64,000 bases of DNA. Source: Bacillus sp. Y1. Its GTDB lineage: Bacteria; Bacillota; Bacilli; Bacillales; Cytobacillaceae. A program made the position numbers and the translations under genes. The DNA lies in the NCBI RefSeq assembly GCF_003586445.1, contig NZ_CP030028.1:3796501-3860500 (forward strand). Direction: 5' to 3'. Numbering within the stretch: the stretch's first letter is position 1; every line of letters begins with the position of its first letter. Below the pieces are notes generated by a model. That model made no database searches. It worked only from the letters and a program-made list of their open reading frames with translations, and had not been told where the DNA came from. Below are positions 49,242 through 57,524 of this stretch, one piece after another.

Positions 49242-49454
49242 TTGCTACAAGAACGGCTCGATACGATCGGCATGACGCAAGTCCAGCTCGCGCATAAAAT
49301 CGGCAAGTCGCCGAAGTGGGTTTCGGACACATGCAATAAACGCCATATTCTTTCGCTTATTAACGCAAAACTGATCGCCGATGCTGTCGGTTGTCACATC
49401 GACGACCTCTACGAATTTAAATACGCTCGTAGCAAGCGCAACTCGAACGGGTAA
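49242..49454 (+). CDS. HTH_3 family regulator
   Basis: 70 residues from a TTG at 49242. Typical xre-like helix-turn-helix: MTQVQLAHKIGKSPKWVSDT, then LSLINAKLIADAVGCHIDDL. Families of this kind normally have a few more N-terminal residues (LEVGRCLLQERL); here that part is in frame from 49221 with GAGGTG spaced 7 bases before an ACG codon, so a noncanonical start is possible. Seven bases separate it from the convergent primase end. Confidence 0.75.
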   Translation: MLQERLDTIGMTQVQLAHKIGKSPKWVSDTCNKRHILSLINAKLIADAVGCHIDDLYEFKYARSKRNSNG

Positions 49455-49460
49455 GCAGCG

Positions 49461-50444
49461 TCACTTACCCCGAGGAGAAGTACGTACCTTTACGTACACA
49501 CCAAGACACGATTCCGACTTCTCCACCGCAGTCTTCAGCGCCTCTACCCCGTACTTCATCAGCGCCTCATTAGCGTCCTTACAATCCGTCCTCACATACG
49601 CATTTCTCAATCGAACTTTACCGCGCATGGACTCGACAATTTCCCGTCGCAGTTTGCCGCCTGCCTTGTCGTTATCCGTGGCGATAATCAATTCCTCGAT
49701 AGAAGAACGTAATAATACGTCATGCTTCCAGCGATTAAAGCTCGCGCCGCCGACGGCTACCGCTGCATAGCCCGCCTCCATCCAACTCATTGCATCGATT
49801 TCTGCCTCGCAAATGATGGTCGACTTGCCTGCGTTATTTATTCCGTAGACTAGTTCGCGAATTGGACGTCCACCTTGATAGTACCAAAACGTCTTGCCGT
49901 AAATCTTGCGATATTTCACGTTGTCCAGGCGACCGTCCACTCCGAACCACGGAATCACCGCCGCCTTGCTCCCGACATCATATCGAACGCCCATTTGCCG
50001 TTGAACTCGTTCGCTGATGCCGCGTTTTTGTAAATACGTATAATCCTCCGTATATCGATCTAAAATCCCCGCATTCAACGTCTGCCTAACTCGCTGAATA
50101 CGTAGAACGGGCGGATTTAGTTTAACGCCGACTGAATGGTCGGACATTCCGTAAGTGCCGAGTAGATAATCCTCCGTCTCCTCATACGTTTCGTTTCGAA
50201 GGAACGCAAGTAGCTTGGCGAAGCCGCCGCTCGCCCATTCGGAATCGTACGCACCGCTGTCGCCCCAACAGCCGGCGAATGCGCCGTCAAAGTTAACGAA
50301 GAAGGATGGCGTCTGATCGTATCGAAACGGACTTGCTGCGATGAGTTTGTCGTTCGACCATTTCGGACGTATCCAGTTATATGATTCGATTTCAGTGCGA
50401 ATGTCTATGTCGACCGTTTGGCCGCGTATTTTTATTTCCGCCAT
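49461..50444 (-). CDS. DNA primase (Toprim)
   Basis: 327 residues. Toprim motif in STIICEAEIDAMSW (Glu) and LIIATDNDKAGGK (DxD, about 258), following an N-terminal region that lacks an obvious zinc-finger (CHC2) motif. It would make primers beside the DnaB-like helicase. ATG with AAGGAGGAA. Confidence 0.85.
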   Translation of the reverse strand: MAEIKIRGQTVDIDIRTEIESYNWIRPKWSNDKLIAASPFRYDQTPSFFVNFDGAFAGCWGDSGAYDSEWASGGFAKLLAFLRNETYEETEDYLLGTYGMSDHSVGVKLNPPVLRIQRVRQTLNAGILDRYTEDYTYLQKRGISERVQRQMGVRYDVGSKAAVIPWFGVDGRLDNVKYRKIYGKTFWYYQGGRPIRELVYGINNAGKSTIICEAEIDAMSWMEAGYAAVAVGGASFNRWKHDVLLRSSIEELIIATDNDKAGGKLRREIVESMRGKVRLRNAYVRTDCKDANEALMKYGVEALKTAVEKSESCLGVYVKVRTSPRGK

Positions 50445-50495
50445 ATTGCTTCCTCCTTAGTTCCCAAAACGGGAACTTATCTGTGCAACCAACCG

Positions 50496-50984
50496 TTATT
50501 TTCGGTCAGCCATCGCTTTTGCAATTATTTCGTCAAGATTAAATGAAATTCCTGCATGTTTTAGGTTTAAAAAGAACAATTCGCGGGAACGTATATCATT
50601 GTACTTCTTGTGGTATTCCGCCTTCCACTGGCGAGGATCATTAATCATATACTCGTTCGCGTCTCTGCCGCGTGTCCACGTAATGATGTCTAGCTCTACA
50701 AGTTTTGACAGTTCTACGTTGATTTTAGTTTTCGATATACCGGCTAATTCAAAATCGCTAAGCTTCGGAATAAGCGCTGTTTCTTTTCCGTAAAAGTACG
50801 AAAAAGTCATTATTAGCCCTAAGATGCTTAGTTGGCGTTTTGAAAAATCCCTTTTAAGCACTTCCGCTAAAATCATTACTTCCTTAATAGCTAAGTCCTT
50901 ATTCCTTCTATTGATTACTACCTCATCAAATAGGTCTGAATATATCGTTACAATTCTTTCGTGGGTTAAACCTGCCCAATTCAT
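50496..50984 (-). CDS. Winged-helix replication-region protein
   Basis: 162 residues. Winged-helix pattern in LSDFELAGISKTKINVELSK and LDIITWTRGRDANEYMIND, resembling phage replisome organiser/DnaD-like N-terminal domains. Position between primase and helicase supports a role in replication start. ATG at 50984. Confidence 0.7.
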   Translation of the reverse strand: MNWAGLTHERIVTIYSDLFDEVVINRRNKDLAIKEVMILAEVLKRDFSKRQLSILGLIMTFSYFYGKETALIPKLSDFELAGISKTKINVELSKLVELDIITWTRGRDANEYMINDPRQWKAEYHKKYNDIRSRELFFLNLKHAGISFNLDEIIAKAMADRK

Positions 50985-51226
50985 TGTTAACGCTCCTAAT
51001 AAGTGTTTACTATTATAATAATTTAAATTATTAAAGATTAGTAGTGACTTTAGGAGGAGCGATGTTTGCTATTCTTCGACAGCCTTTTCATTACCCTAAT
51101 ACTATTGCTTACATATGTTCGTGTAAATAGCGAAGATTGTCGAATATGACGTAAATTATAACTTTTTTGTTAAACTTTCTGACAATGGAATAAATTACTA
51201 AATTACCCATCATATCGACTATTTTC
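50985..51226. other. AT-rich gap between helicase and 50496 gene
   Basis: 242 bases, very AT-rich, no sure gene. A perfect 16-bp palindrome AATAATTTAAATTATT lies at about 51018-51033. On the plus strand AGGAGGAGCG precedes a 22-codon ORF at 51061 that is probably not a gene. A minus-strand TATAAT at about 51160 could be a promoter. A replication origin is possible in this place. Confidence 0.4.
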
Positions 51227-52576
51227 TTAAAAATCGAAATGACTCGCCGCTGCCGTCCCCGTTTCTGGCTCGCGCACTATACCGACTTGCGGCACGTAGA
51301 TAATCTCACGCGAAATCCCCTCGCCACCATCCCGCCCTTTATTCAATCCGATCAGCCCGCGCCCTTGCTTGTAATCGGTGTCGACCCCGATAAGCAAATA
51401 CGCATCTTCCAGCAACTGCTTCGTTTTCTTAACGTCCTTCCTTTGCGGAAGCTCGAGTTCGCGATTGCCGTCGTCGTCCTCGTTTTCCACGCCTTCCTCC
51501 GCCTGTGTAATCGCAAATATAACCGTTTTTGTTTTACCGGCCAGCCTACGCAATTTCATCGAAGTATTCGCCGCGTCGCCGCCCGTTGTCTTAGACGTGT
51601 TCTTCTCGTAATCGAGATAATAGAACGGATCGACTACGACAACGTCCGATTTCGTGGCGAGAATGTCCGCCTCTAGTGCGTTCAAGCTACGGTCGAAAAA
51701 GTCGTCATCATCAACGGCTCGCACCGTAATATTGCCGGGCACTAGATCGTTCAACTGTTCGACAAAGTCACGGAACGCTACTTCGAATTCGGGCGATAAT
51801 TTGCCGTAACGCATTTCCGTTGAATCAAAGCCGGCAGCCATATCGATGCCCTCGACCTTTGCCGTAGTCAGACCGCGCCTTGCCGATATGCTGACGAAGA
51901 TACGAACGAGCACTTCGAACCAGCCCATTTCCATCGCCCATATAAGAACGTTCGCGCCTTGCATCGCCGACTCGATCGCTTCCTCTAGCGTATAGACCGA
52001 CTTACCACGACCAGACTTTCCGTAAACCGTGTAGACGTTCGATGAAACGAATCCGCCCACCTGTTCGTTGATGAACGGAAACTTCGACTTCCAGATACGG
52101 AACGACTCGCCGGATTTACGACGGTCATACTCTGCCAGGAATTTGTCGCCGTCCGTTTTGACGTTCGTCCCAACAATCGAACGAGTGTTCGTATTTATTT
52201 TAATCGATTGTAGGTCGGAAATCAAGTCGTCCAGGAATCCTTGCATATCTTTTTGCCCGTCCGTTTCGAACTTGCGCCCGAGTTGTTCGTTGACATACGT
52301 TGCGAACTGTTGTTGAGCTGAATAGTCCTTTATCTTACGCGTGAGGAATTCGTAGCTGTCGCCTACCTGTGGCGTGTACATAAAATCGGGACACTCCGCT
52401 GTTATCGTTGCGTATGAGGGCGCATCGCCCCGATTGCGTTCAGCATAGTCGAGCACGAACCGAAGGGCCTGCCTATCGCCCTCCGGAAGATCGCGTTCGC
52501 TTACGCCGTGTTTCGTGATTGCACTTACGTTATTTTCGTCGATAATTTTCGAGATTAAGAGATTTCCGTAGTGCAT
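51227..52576 (-). CDS. Replicative DNA helicase (DnaB-like)
   Basis: 449 residues. N-terminal DnaB-type helical domain, RecA-like core with Walker A GKSGRGKSVYT (about 192), Walker B region DVVVVDPFYYLDYE (about 295), and Q-rich helicase motif NKGRDGGEGISRE. It unwinds DNA at the phage fork with the DnaC-like loader at 54173. ATG with GGGGAGGG. Confidence 0.9.
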   Translation of the reverse strand: MHYGNLLISKIIDENNVSAITKHGVSERDLPEGDRQALRFVLDYAERNRGDAPSYATITAECPDFMYTPQVGDSYEFLTRKIKDYSAQQQFATYVNEQLGRKFETDGQKDMQGFLDDLISDLQSIKINTNTRSIVGTNVKTDGDKFLAEYDRRKSGESFRIWKSKFPFINEQVGGFVSSNVYTVYGKSGRGKSVYTLEEAIESAMQGANVLIWAMEMGWFEVLVRIFVSISARRGLTTAKVEGIDMAAGFDSTEMRYGKLSPEFEVAFRDFVEQLNDLVPGNITVRAVDDDDFFDRSLNALEADILATKSDVVVVDPFYYLDYEKNTSKTTGGDAANTSMKLRRLAGKTKTVIFAITQAEEGVENEDDDGNRELELPQRKDVKKTKQLLEDAYLLIGVDTDYKQGRGLIGLNKGRDGGEGISREIIYVPQVGIVREPETGTAAASHFDF

Positions 52577-52686
52577 GCGTTCCCCTCCTTCTATTTCATG
52601 TTAATGGAAATCGTCGAAATTGGTCAATGCCAGCGTGTGTGTTTTGGAAATAATATTTGTCGCTGTTTCATCGAAATGTTCATTAG

Positions 52687-52863
52687 TTATTCTGTAAATT
52701 GCTCACTCTTCCAACCACATTTACATATATACATCCACCAAATAGAAGTACCCCAATTATCTTTTTTAAGTAATTTCCCTGTTGAAACAGAACGTTCAAA
52801 AGAAATTGCCATTTCCCCAACTTCTTTAATTTTTTTATTCCCACACTTCGGACATTCTTCCAT
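52687..52863 (-). CDS. Small zinc-ribbon protein
   Basis: 58 residues: MEECPKCGNKKIKEVGEM ... MYICKCGWKSEQFTE. CxxC and CxC pairs form a zinc ribbon. TAAGGAGG lies 9 bases before the ATG. AT-rich. Function unknown. Confidence 0.78.
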   Translation of the reverse strand: MEECPKCGNKKIKEVGEMAISFERSVSTGKLLKKDNWGTSIWWMYICKCGWKSEQFTE

Positions 52864-52912
52864 TTATAAAACCTCCTTATGTCACTATATGAATCAACTG
52901 CGCACCTAAAAT

Positions 52913-53446
52913 TTATTTTTCGTCCTCAACTAATTCCTTTATCTTCGCATCAATCGCGAACACTCTGTCGCCAAACTCTTCGTTATTCGTCCGCTCCAAC
53001 TGCACCTGATACCAATTCCGCTGATCCAACAAATCGTCAATCTTTTCCGCCCGTTCCTTACGCTCAGCCTTCCGCCTTTCCGCCTCTTGTGCGCTCAACT
53101 CCCTCGCACTTGGTTTCGCAGGCTCCTTTTTCGCCATTGTCGTCGCCCCCATTCCGAAAATAAACTCGCTCAAATCAATCGACGTGCTTTCCGTCATTGG
53201 CGCAGGATTGGCCGCTAAATAGTCGTCGGCTTCGAACTCCCGCACCACTAACGTCAGGTCGCTCTCCTCTGCTTCCACCCAGTCATTGTTCGCCACATCA
53301 TAAAGTTCGTACACGATAACGGTCCAATCCTCGTCCGGATACTGCCAGCGTTCCGTTCGCTTGCCGTCGATTTGGAAGATGCGTGGGTAATATCCGTTCA
53401 CTTTGACCAAGTCGCCGAAGTTGTATTGCGGAGTTTGCTCGCTCAT
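52913..53446 (-). CDS. Phage protein with C-terminal charged helix
   Basis: 177 residues. N-terminal beta part (YNFGDLVKVNGYYPRIFQID) and a long charged helix (RELSAQEAERRKAERKERAE). Overlaps the next gene by 4 bases. Function unknown. Confidence 0.7.
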   Translation of the reverse strand: MSEQTPQYNFGDLVKVNGYYPRIFQIDGKRTERWQYPDEDWTVIVYELYDVANNDWVEAEESDLTLVVREFEADDYLAANPAPMTESTSIDLSEFIFGMGATTMAKKEPAKPSARELSAQEAERRKAERKERAEKIDDLLDQRNWYQVQLERTNNEEFGDRVFAIDAKIKELVEDEK

Positions 53447-53640
53447 GGGCGCTCCTCCGTTTCCACCTCGATTAATACAGCGAACATTTTACGGTATCCA
53501 TCTTTCGGATTATGCCAAACGCTGTTCTCGTCTTGGCCTGTATATCTGCGAACGACTTTTCCGTTTGACCACGCGTTGATTACGTTAACGACTTCGTACC
53601 CTTCCGATGTTAATTTTCGCTTTAATTCCTTTGCATCCAT
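53443..53640 (-). CDS. Small phage protein
   Basis: 65 residues (MDAKELKRKLTSEGYEVVNV, then VWHNPKDGYRKMFAVLIEVE). Its ATG shares a base with the stop of the 40-residue gene before it. No family recognised. Confidence 0.72.
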   Translation of the reverse strand: MDAKELKRKLTSEGYEVVNVINAWSNGKVVRRYTGQDENSVWHNPKDGYRKMFAVLIEVETEERP

Positions 53641-53762
53641 TATTCGCTCGCCTCCCTCTTAATCTCGTAAATCGCCACCGCAAGCCCTCGCTTTACGTCC
53701 ATGCGCTCCTTCAGCCGATGCAACATTGCGACTAGTTTGGCGTTGTATTGGCCGGAAGTCAT
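53640..53762 (-). CDS. 40-residue helical protein
   Basis: MTSGQYNAKLVAMLHRLKER... ends IKREASE. ATG overlaps the YopX-like stop (ATGA), stop overlaps the next ATG. Coupled spacing supports a real gene. Function unknown. Confidence 0.7.
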   Translation of the reverse strand: MTSGQYNAKLVAMLHRLKERMDVKRGLAVAIYEIKREASE

Positions 53763-54172
53763 CGTAGTAGCTCCGGATTTTCGTAGATGTTACCGATGAC
53801 TTCGACTTCCTTCGGTTCGCACCACAGAGGCATTTTTGAACCGTTACTACGTTCGAGCCAGAATCCGCATAATTGGAATATAATCTTTCGGCGAAAAATT
53901 CCGTGCTGTACGATATCTCCTTCGTAAATCTCAACGCCATTCTTGTCGGTCAGTCCGGTGAATTGTAGAAGTGTTAATTCATTGTCTAGAAACGCAGGGC
54001 TTTCGTATTGAAAATGCGCGCTAATATATGCATGACCTTCGAGCGTCATTTCTACTTCCATACCGTCCGGCTCAAAGCCTCTGTCGTTGTAATGTGTTGC
54101 TAATAAATCCGTTTCCGGGTAAATCATAAAGTTACCGGTTTTATCCCAAGCGCGAAACTTCATATTCCTCAT
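53759..54172 (-). CDS. YopX-family phage protein
   Basis: 137 residues. MRNMKFRAWDKTGNFMIYPE at the start and LTLLQFTGLTDKNGVEIYEGDIV then VIGNIYENPELL are the family signatures of YopX. Common in Gram-positive phages; role unknown. Confidence 0.9.
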   Translation of the reverse strand: MRNMKFRAWDKTGNFMIYPETDLLATHYNDRGFEPDGMEVEMTLEGHAYISAHFQYESPAFLDNELTLLQFTGLTDKNGVEIYEGDIVQHGIFRRKIIFQLCGFWLERSNGSKMPLWCEPKEVEVIGNIYENPELLR

Positions 54173-54937
54173 CTATCTACGCCCCCTTTTCGATGTTCCT
54201 CCGAATTCCAACACCGCACACATATCACGCATGCGATCGTAAAGCCTTGCGTCAAACACTTGCGCCATGTCTTCGATAGGCAAGTTCGACGTAAACACGG
54301 TCGGCATGGCGTTCGCTGTCCGATGATTAATGACGCTATGCAAGTCGGCACGAAACGCCTCGGTCGCTGTCCTGACGCCTATATCATCGCAGACCACGAA
54401 TGGCGCATGCTTGGCGTAATTGAATCGGCGATAATACTCGCGACTGGCTGGCTCGGCGATGTCGGACGGCACGTTGCTGCGATTGAATTCGTTGAACAGC
54501 GTTTGCCATTCGTTGACATCGAGGAAGTAAGCCGGAGTCTGTAACGCTTGCCTATTACGCTTCAAACTGCCGAGATAATGGGCGATTAGCCATTCGTTAA
54601 GGATTGCGACGGCTGTCGTTGTCTTGCCCGTGCCTGGCGATTCGCTGAACAGGTAGAGCGACTTAATTCGTTCCGCACTTTCGTCAAACTGTCGCTCAAA
54701 CGTTCGCACATATGCGTCGATATTCTTATACACCGCCGACTGACTCGCTCGTGCTGGCGAATTGGATACGGTAATCATACGGTAGTCAGTCGGCACGTTT
54801 GCGGTGGCTGCGCGTCCGCCTCGGCCGTTCATGCCGTGAAGGCTGATAAAATGCGGACACATGGCGTTACATTCCGCTGAGCCTGCGACTTTGCATTGCG
54901 CTGCGAGTAAGCAGGTTTTTGCGTGATTATTCGTCAA
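54173..54937 (-). CDS. DnaC-like helicase loader ATPase
   Basis: 254 residues. N-terminal four-cysteine cluster (TCLLAAQCKVAGSAECNAMC) and an AAA+ core: Walker A SESPGTGKTT (about 103), Walker B PFVVCDDIGV (about 185), sensor region TVFTSNLP. It loads the DnaB-like helicase. TTG start at 54937 with GAGGTGA 6 bases before. Confidence 0.88.
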   Translation of the reverse strand: MTNNHAKTCLLAAQCKVAGSAECNAMCPHFISLHGMNGRGGRAATANVPTDYRMITVSNSPARASQSAVYKNIDAYVRTFERQFDESAERIKSLYLFSESPGTGKTTTAVAILNEWLIAHYLGSLKRNRQALQTPAYFLDVNEWQTLFNEFNRSNVPSDIAEPASREYYRRFNYAKHAPFVVCDDIGVRTATEAFRADLHSVINHRTANAMPTVFTSNLPIEDMAQVFDARLYDRMRDMCAVLEFGGTSKRGRR

Positions 54938-55046
54938 TGGCGTTCACCTCATCTCGTGTTTTACATTCGATACATAACGCTACTGTCTTTTCTTCCGCGA
55001 ATACAAAAACAGAATTGTCGCATGTAACGCATTTCAATTCGTCCAA
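54927..55046 (-). CDS. 39-residue zinc-finger protein
   Basis: TTG start with AAGGAGG site: DELKCVTCDNSVFVFAEEKT ... LCIECKTRDEV. CxxC...CxxC suggests one zinc ribbon. Overlaps the start of the loader gene by 11 bases. Function unknown. Confidence 0.68.
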   Translation of the reverse strand: MDELKCVTCDNSVFVFAEEKTVALCIECKTRDEVNAIDE

Positions 55047-55065
55047 TCTTCTTCTCCTCCTTCCG

Positions 55066-55479
55066 TTATAACCAATCCGCCAAATCTTCCACCTCAACCT
55101 CTTGTGTCGCTTTCGCCCACGCTTCTCTATCCGCCTTCAACCTCTTCCGCTCAGCCTCCGCAACTACCCTCGCCCATATATCCGTCTTCCACTTCCAAAA
55201 CCACGTATACGATGCCGTTGGATATTGCGGTGTACATCGGTGCTGGCGAAAACACTCGTCAATAAACGCCTTGACTACTTCCGGCTCGTATTTGCGTGGC
55301 TTGGCATTGCGTCCTTTCGTTCCGATTAGGTTGCCGATCAAGCCTCGCTCAGCCTGCCAGTTGCGTCCAGGTGGCACGTATTCCGTTCCGTATACTTCGA
55401 GGTGACGGTCGCAAAGATAAGCGATAAAGTCATTCGTTGACCATTTGGCGACGGGCTTTTCGTTATAGGTTAGCGCCAC
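55066..55479 (-). CDS. Phage replication-region protein
   Basis: 137 residues from the GTG at 55479 (GAGGAGG 9 bases before), inside the end of the upstream gene. KWSTNDFIAYLCDRHLEVYG and PRKYEPEVVKAFIDECFRQH are conserved-looking but no family is recognised. It precedes the DnaC-like loader. Confidence 0.72.
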   Translation of the reverse strand: MALTYNEKPVAKWSTNDFIAYLCDRHLEVYGTEYVPPGRNWQAERGLIGNLIGTKGRNAKPRKYEPEVVKAFIDECFRQHRCTPQYPTASYTWFWKWKTDIWARVVAEAERKRLKADREAWAKATQEVEVEDLADWL

Positions 55480-55777
55480 TGAATAACGCCTCCTCACAAC
55501 ACAATATAACTCCGTCATCACTCGCGTCCTCGTAAATCACAAATAGCGCACCTCTTAACCGTTCAATCTCCGCAAGCAACTTCGGCATATCTTGGCGAGC
55601 ATGTGCAATGAATTCTGCGTCAGTCCCGCAAGACACTTCCGCTATAACCACGCCGTTACCATCTGATTTTACTTCGTAGCCCTTCCATTTATCTCCTTTG
55701 ATATACGCTTTCTCAAACGAAGTTGCCTCCGCTCGCTTTCGTATTTCCTCCAACTGTTCGTTCGATAATCGTTCCAT
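55463..55777 (-). CDS. Phage protein of Ead/Ea22-like layout
   Basis: 104 residues: LEEIRKRAEATSFEKAYIKG, then TDAEFIAHARQDMPKLLAEI, a phrase common in small phage early proteins of this group. Overlaps the next gene by 17 bases. Function unknown. Confidence 0.72.
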   Translation of the reverse strand: MERLSNEQLEEIRKRAEATSFEKAYIKGDKWKGYEVKSDGNGVVIAEVSCGTDAEFIAHARQDMPKLLAEIERLRGALFVIYEDASDDGVILCCEEALFSGANL

Positions 55778-55993
55778 CTATTCGTCCTCCTTTCCGTTGA
55801 TTCGTAATGCTTCGCTAATGGATTCGCCGCTGTAAAACGAGTACATTTCGGTCAGCCTTCCGAAACGATAGCCTTCGATGAGTACGTGCTTTTCATGGTC
55901 GGTTAACTGACGTTGCCACTTCGCTTCGAGGTGCGCGATGGCTTCGTGGTAGAATGCCGGAGCATAGTCGAATGGTTCGCGATGTGCGTTCAT
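55778..55993 (-). CDS. Small phage protein
   Basis: 71 residues, helical (YHEAIAHLEAKWQRQLTDHE). ATG with AAGGAGG site; directly followed by the 55463 gene. No family recognised. Confidence 0.72.
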   Translation of the reverse strand: MNAHREPFDYAPAFYHEAIAHLEAKWQRQLTDHEKHVLIEGYRFGRLTEMYSFYSGESISEALRINGKEDE

Positions 55994-56007
55994 TTTAACG
56001 TCCTCCT

Positions 56008-56373
56008 TTACGAGTTGATGCCTTCGATTTTGATTCCGAGTAGGTCGAGCGTTATTTCTACCGCATCAGCCTGCGTCCAGTAAAGGCTTCCTTCCGAGGA
56101 TTTGCGACGATCAAGATAAAATTCACGCAACTTATCTTCCGGAGTTTGTTCGACATTATAGCCATTGATTAGTGCTGAAATTAATAACATAAAATTGTCA
56201 TTTACTTTCCATGTCGTATCGTGAGTGTATTTGACTAAGACTTCAAGGTCATGGTCGCCTGAGAAAACTTGCTGTGTAAGAAATATAATTAAACTTTTAT
56301 CGTCGTAGTTTCGTGATTTAAGGCTTTCGACTGCATCTGCTATCTCTTTTGGTATTACTATTTTCTTATCCAT
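56008..56373 (-). CDS. Phage protein of unknown function
   Basis: 121 residues from the second ATG at 56373, better spaced from GGGAGAG. PKEIADAVESLKSRNYDDKS, then LYWTQADAVEITLDLLGIK at the end, a layout like DUF1642-type phage proteins. Function unknown. Confidence 0.7.
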   Translation of the reverse strand: MDKKIVIPKEIADAVESLKSRNYDDKSLIIFLTQQVFSGDHDLEVLVKYTHDTTWKVNDNFMLLISALINGYNVEQTPEDKLREFYLDRRKSSEGSLYWTQADAVEITLDLLGIKIEGINS

Positions 56374-56382
56374 TTTCGACAT

Positions 56383-56542
56383 CTCTCCCTTTTCGATAAT
56401 CTTTTAGATTTTAACGACAGCGATAATAAGTGATTTTCTTATTGTCGTAATGTATTTCTTCTTTTTAATTAAGTCTTTTTATATTTATCTTTTTCATTAA
56501 CGTTACAAGAGATATTAATCTTTACTAGCGAAGATATTCTCT
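56383..56542. other. AT-rich segment with hairpin in the replication operon
   Basis: 160 bases of unusually AT-rich DNA with no gene. CGATAATAAG-TGATTTT-CTTATTGTCG (56421-56447) forms a stem with one G-U pair. Place and composition fit an attenuator or a DNA-unwinding element. No promoter is certain. Confidence 0.45.
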
Positions 56543-56998
56543 TTACGCTAATAGTTTAGTGCCGATTTCCTTTCCGAGTAAGTTTCCGATATTCTTACGA
56601 TGCTTGTCGATAACTTCGCGTAATCTTTCGCTCATTTGCGTCTCTTTTGCGCGAAACTTCTCACGTTCTAACGGATCATGTACGACATAAACAATTTTGT
56701 CCTTACCGCGCCCTACCGACTTATACTCTAACGTTACGAGTCCGGCTGCTTCGAGTATTGCGTCGATTACCGGCAGCGTCGAGTAGGATAACTGGAATTT
56801 TTCGACGACACTTGTTCGCCCCTTCCACGACTTACCGAACGACTCCTTCTGAGCTTCGTGATTTCTAAAGCGTAATAAGTATAAGTAGTACAGCGTCGCC
56901 TTGTCGCCAATGTACGGATGATATAAGTCGAATATCTCGTGGTGCATCATCGAGAAGCCTCCACGTGTTTCGCCGGTTCTAATGTAAACGTCTGACAA
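56543..56998 (-). CDS. Winged-helix DNA-binding protein, first gene of the replication operon
   Basis: 151 residues from a TTG at 56998 (GGAGGTG 7 bases before). SMMHHEIFDLYHPYIGDKAT, WKGRTSVVEKFQLSYSTLPV and LVTLEYKSVGRGKDKIVY look like a winged helix of the replication initiator/DnaD N-terminal type. First gene behind sigma-type element D. Confidence 0.75.
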   Translation of the reverse strand: MSDVYIRTGETRGGFSMMHHEIFDLYHPYIGDKATLYYLYLLRFRNHEAQKESFGKSWKGRTSVVEKFQLSYSTLPVIDAILEAAGLVTLEYKSVGRGKDKIVYVVHDPLEREKFRAKETQMSERLREVIDKHRKNIGNLLGKEIGTKLLA

Positions 56999-57032
56999 AC
57001 GTTACCACCTCCGATAAGTAATATATTTAGTG

Positions 57033-57085
57033 GTGTAGATTATCACCTACACTTAGATTGACGCACGAGTTACCGTTTTCGGACA
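57033..57085 (-). promoter_or_regulatory. Sigma-type element D with leader hairpin
   Basis: Minus-strand TGTCCG (57085-57080), 16 bases, CGTCAA (57063-57058), then a GTGTAG-(8)-CTACAC hairpin (57052-57033) around the expected transcription start. It would drive the replication operon starting at 56998. Confidence 0.75.
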
Positions 57086-57154
57086 CTTCCACGGAAAATT
57101 AACTCCTACACATTACTAAACGTACGACCGGCAAATCTCGCGCGTTTTTTCTTC

Positions 57155-57189
57155 AAAAAAAAATAACGGTGGCCGTTTAAGCCCCGTTA
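57155..57189 (-). terminator. Strong terminator at the host-phage boundary
   Basis: Minus-strand TAACGG-(14)-CCGTTA, with further internal pairing, then nine T. It stops transcription from host yuaF/floT before it enters the prophage. Confidence 0.88.
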
Positions 57190-57215
57190 CTTAATAGTTA
57201 GTTATTCTACACTGA

Positions 57216-57518
57216 TTAACAAGGAACCCCTTGTTCTGTATACACTTCAGGTGTCGTTACTTCAAGTTTGCTAGAAAGCAAGCTCAATGGTTCTGCTTGT
57301 TGGAACACTGGAAAAATAAATGCCCCGCCACCTCTTATAATTTTAATACGATTTCCAGACTCATCAACGTGAACATTTTTGCTTCCTAGATAGCTCCCTG
57401 TAACGATTAATGCTTCATCAGGTCCAGCTGTCCGATATTTTGTAATGAATACGGCAATAAGTGCAATGAGTAAAAAGGCAACAATGCCCCCTACAATAAA
57501 AATGGGTAACATAGACAT
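57216..57518 (-). pseudogene. floT: Flotillin gene floT/yuaG, N-terminal fragment cut by prophage
   Basis: 100 residues: membrane-anchor segment (about 8-28, IVGGIVAFLLIALIAVFIT) then KYRTAGPDEALIVTGSYLG and PVFQQAEPLSLLSSKLEVTT, all characteristic of FloT. It continues as PEVYTEQGVP and then stops; FloT is normally about 500 residues. The rest is not in the window and should be at the left prophage end. The lysogen lacks full FloT unless the phage excises. Six bases after yuaF. Confidence 0.92.
57218..57235. other. Probable right attachment site (attR), 18-bp inverted repeat
   Basis: AACAAGG-AACC-CCTTGTT on the plus strand. The floT coding frame leaves its family sequence exactly here (after GVP) and stops within the repeat. 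The core of the recombination site probably lies in this short stretch. Confidence 0.65.
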
Positions 57519-57524
57519 CTCTCC

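Larger units (their letters stand above)
1..57235. mobile_element. Siphovirus-type prophage, left end outside the window
   Basis: Continuous block of phage replication, regulation, DNA metabolism, packaging, head, tail and lysis genes, almost all on the minus strand. Its right edge is at about 57218-57235, where a host flotillin gene is interrupted. Gene order (terS, terL, portal, minor head, scaffold, capsid, connectors, tail tube, chaperones, tape measure, Dit, Tal, lysis) is that of a long-tailed siphovirus. The 916-residue tape measure predicts a tail of very roughly 135 nm, by the usual 0.15 nm per residue. No integrase, portal duplication or left att site is seen, so the element continues left of base 1. 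Confidence 0.95.

Noticed and set aside
51061..51129. 22-codon plus-strand ORF after AGGAGGAGCG
   Set aside because: Spacing of 4 bases to ATG is poor, the peptide has no clear features, and it faces against its neighbours. Noted only as part of an AT-rich gap.
53659..53940. 93-codon frame overlapping the YopX-like gene
   Set aside because: Shadow frame; the YopX family gene and the 40-residue coupled gene explain the region.
1..57235. CRISPR array, tRNA genes or rRNA genes in the prophage
   Set aside because: No regularly spaced repeats and no cloverleaf-like segments were seen by eye. A tRNAscan or CRISPR search was not possible here.
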